DNA of 64,000 nucleotides from an uncultured Bartonella sp. (GTDB taxonomy: Bacteria > Pseudomonadota > Alphaproteobacteria > Rhizobiales > Rhizobiaceae), in the NCBI RefSeq assembly GCF_945285465.1, contig NZ_CALYQK010000001.1:1-64000 (forward strand), read 5' to 3'. Both the position numbers and the translations under genes were made by a program. How positions within the stretch are numbered: the stretch's first letter is position 1; every line of letters begins with the position of its first letter. The notes beneath the pieces are model-generated. The model made no database searches and was not told the origin of the DNA. It saw only the letters and a program-made list of their open reading frames with translations. Below, piece after piece: positions 63,480 to 64,000 of this stretch.

Positions 63480-64000
63480 CTCGCCAAAATTAAAAAGCTT
63501 GTTATCCAATAAATGGCTCGGACGGACATTGGCTAAAGCACGTATCATCGTGTCTTTTCGCCCGGGCATTTTCTTTTCGATCTCATTTAACATTGTTTTC
63601 ATTGCATTGCGCTGTAGACCGTCCTGACTGCCACAAAGATTGCATGGGATAATAGGAAACTGCATAACTTCGGAAAATTTTTCCAGATCTTCTTCGGCGG
63701 CATAAACAAGTGGCCGCAACACCATAAGATCGCCTTCGTCATTAATCAGTTTTCCAGGCATTGCCGCCAGTCGCCCACCATGAAAAAGATTCATGAAAAA
63801 TGTTTCCAGAACATCATCACGATGATGGCCGAGAACCAGTGCCGAACATCCTTCCTCGCGCGCTATGCGATAGAGATTTCCGCGCCTTAACCTTGAACAA
63901 AGCGAGCAATAGGTTTGGCTATTGTCCAGTTTTTCGGTAACCACCGAATAGGTATCTTGGTATTCTATGCGAAAAGGTATGTCATAACGCCTGAAAAAAT
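63468..64000 (-). CDS. ttcA: tRNA 2-thiocytidine(32) biosynthesis protein TtcA, cut at the window edge
   Basis: TtcA thiolates cytidine 32 of certain tRNAs, using a [4Fe-4S] cluster and ATP. The frame remains open through base 64000, so the N-terminal part with the PP-loop is missing from the window. Visible are the [12 protein letters not shown] segment just before the edge, [16 protein letters not shown] (CxxC cluster ligands), [28 protein letters not shown], and the third cysteine region [10 protein letters not shown]. The stop at 63468 overlaps the CoA-transferase end in convergent orientation. As an Fe-S enzyme it depends on the assembly systems in this window. Confidence 0.93.
   Translation of the reverse strand, partial: FFRRYDIPFRIEYQDTYSVVTEKLDNSQTYCSLCSRLRRGNLYRIAREEGCSALVLGHHRDDVLETFFMNLFHGGRLAAMPGKLINDEGDLMVLRPLVYAAEEDLEKFSEVMQFPIIPCNLCGSQDGLQRNAMKTMLNEIEKKMPGRKDTMIRALANVRPSHLLDNKLFNFGELLL

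Overview
The window looks like a chromosomal segment of an AT-leaning alphaproteobacterium of the order Hyphomicrobiales (Rhizobiales). Gene content points to the Bartonellaceae, perhaps a gut-type Bartonella, but genus is inference. The order-level call rests on DivK and CckA, an Hda-type DnaA paralogue (HdaA), a zeta-type ATP synthase inhibitor, an NDUFS4-like complex I subunit, a DUF3572 protein next to DinB, a one-cysteine DksA, and a sufS2-sufBCDS-sufT operon. There is no rRNA, CRISPR array or prophage. The only mobile DNA seen is the 3' end of an IS30-family transposase at the left edge.

Layout. 1-3.7 kb: IS30 remnant, recJ, metY. 4.3-5.4 kb: rplM-rpsI behind a promoter and a hairpin-rich leader. 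5.4-7.5 kb: divK, a DUF3572 gene and dinB. 7.6-14.2 kb: minus-strand Fe-S assembly operon sufS2-sufB-sufC-sufD-sufS-sufT, with a candidate Irr (ICE) operator before sufB and no sufA. 14.4-22.4 kb: alpha/beta hydrolase, anmK, tyrS, a very large AsmA-like envelope protein, bcp, and a small secreted peptide. 22.7-27.9 kb: cell-wall run amiC-mrcA-prfB, with prfB carrying a classical +1 programmed frameshift. 28.5-31.3 kb: rne with a long leader. 31.8-32.4 kb: tRNA-Arg, an NDUFS4-like gene and tRNA-Pro. 32.5-38.4 kb: SH3 protein, hdaA, an AI-2E-family permease, purM-purN, and a lipoprotein with a lysozyme-like active-site pattern. 38.5-44.6 kb: amino-acid binding protein, cckA, a FliO-domain protein, dksA. 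44.8-52.3 kb: SixA-like phosphatase, ycjX-ycjF, a secreted protein, flavin reductase, rpe, purB, a small hydrolase and the zeta subunit. 52.4-57.6 kb: purC-purS-purQ-lipoprotein-purL, then bolA and grxD. 57.6-63.5 kb: a Bcr/CflA exporter, then a LysR regulator divergent from a 2-hydroxycarboxylate transporter, a CitE-like lyase and a CaiB-type CoA-transferase. The right edge cuts ttcA.

How the genes work together. Most of the window is housekeeping: purine synthesis (six pur genes plus purB), Fe-S assembly and trafficking (suf, bolA, grxD), cell-cycle control (divK, cckA, hdaA), peptidoglycan work (mrcA, amiC, anmK) and translation. The clearest accessory module is the four-gene 2-hydroxycarboxylate block at 58.9-63.5 kb. 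It reads as a complete uptake, CoA-activation and retro-aldol cleavage route for citrate, malate or citramalate that uses a CoA-transferase instead of the citrate-lyase ACP machinery. It has a perfect 8+5+8 palindrome in its control region and is the best candidate for something undescribed here.
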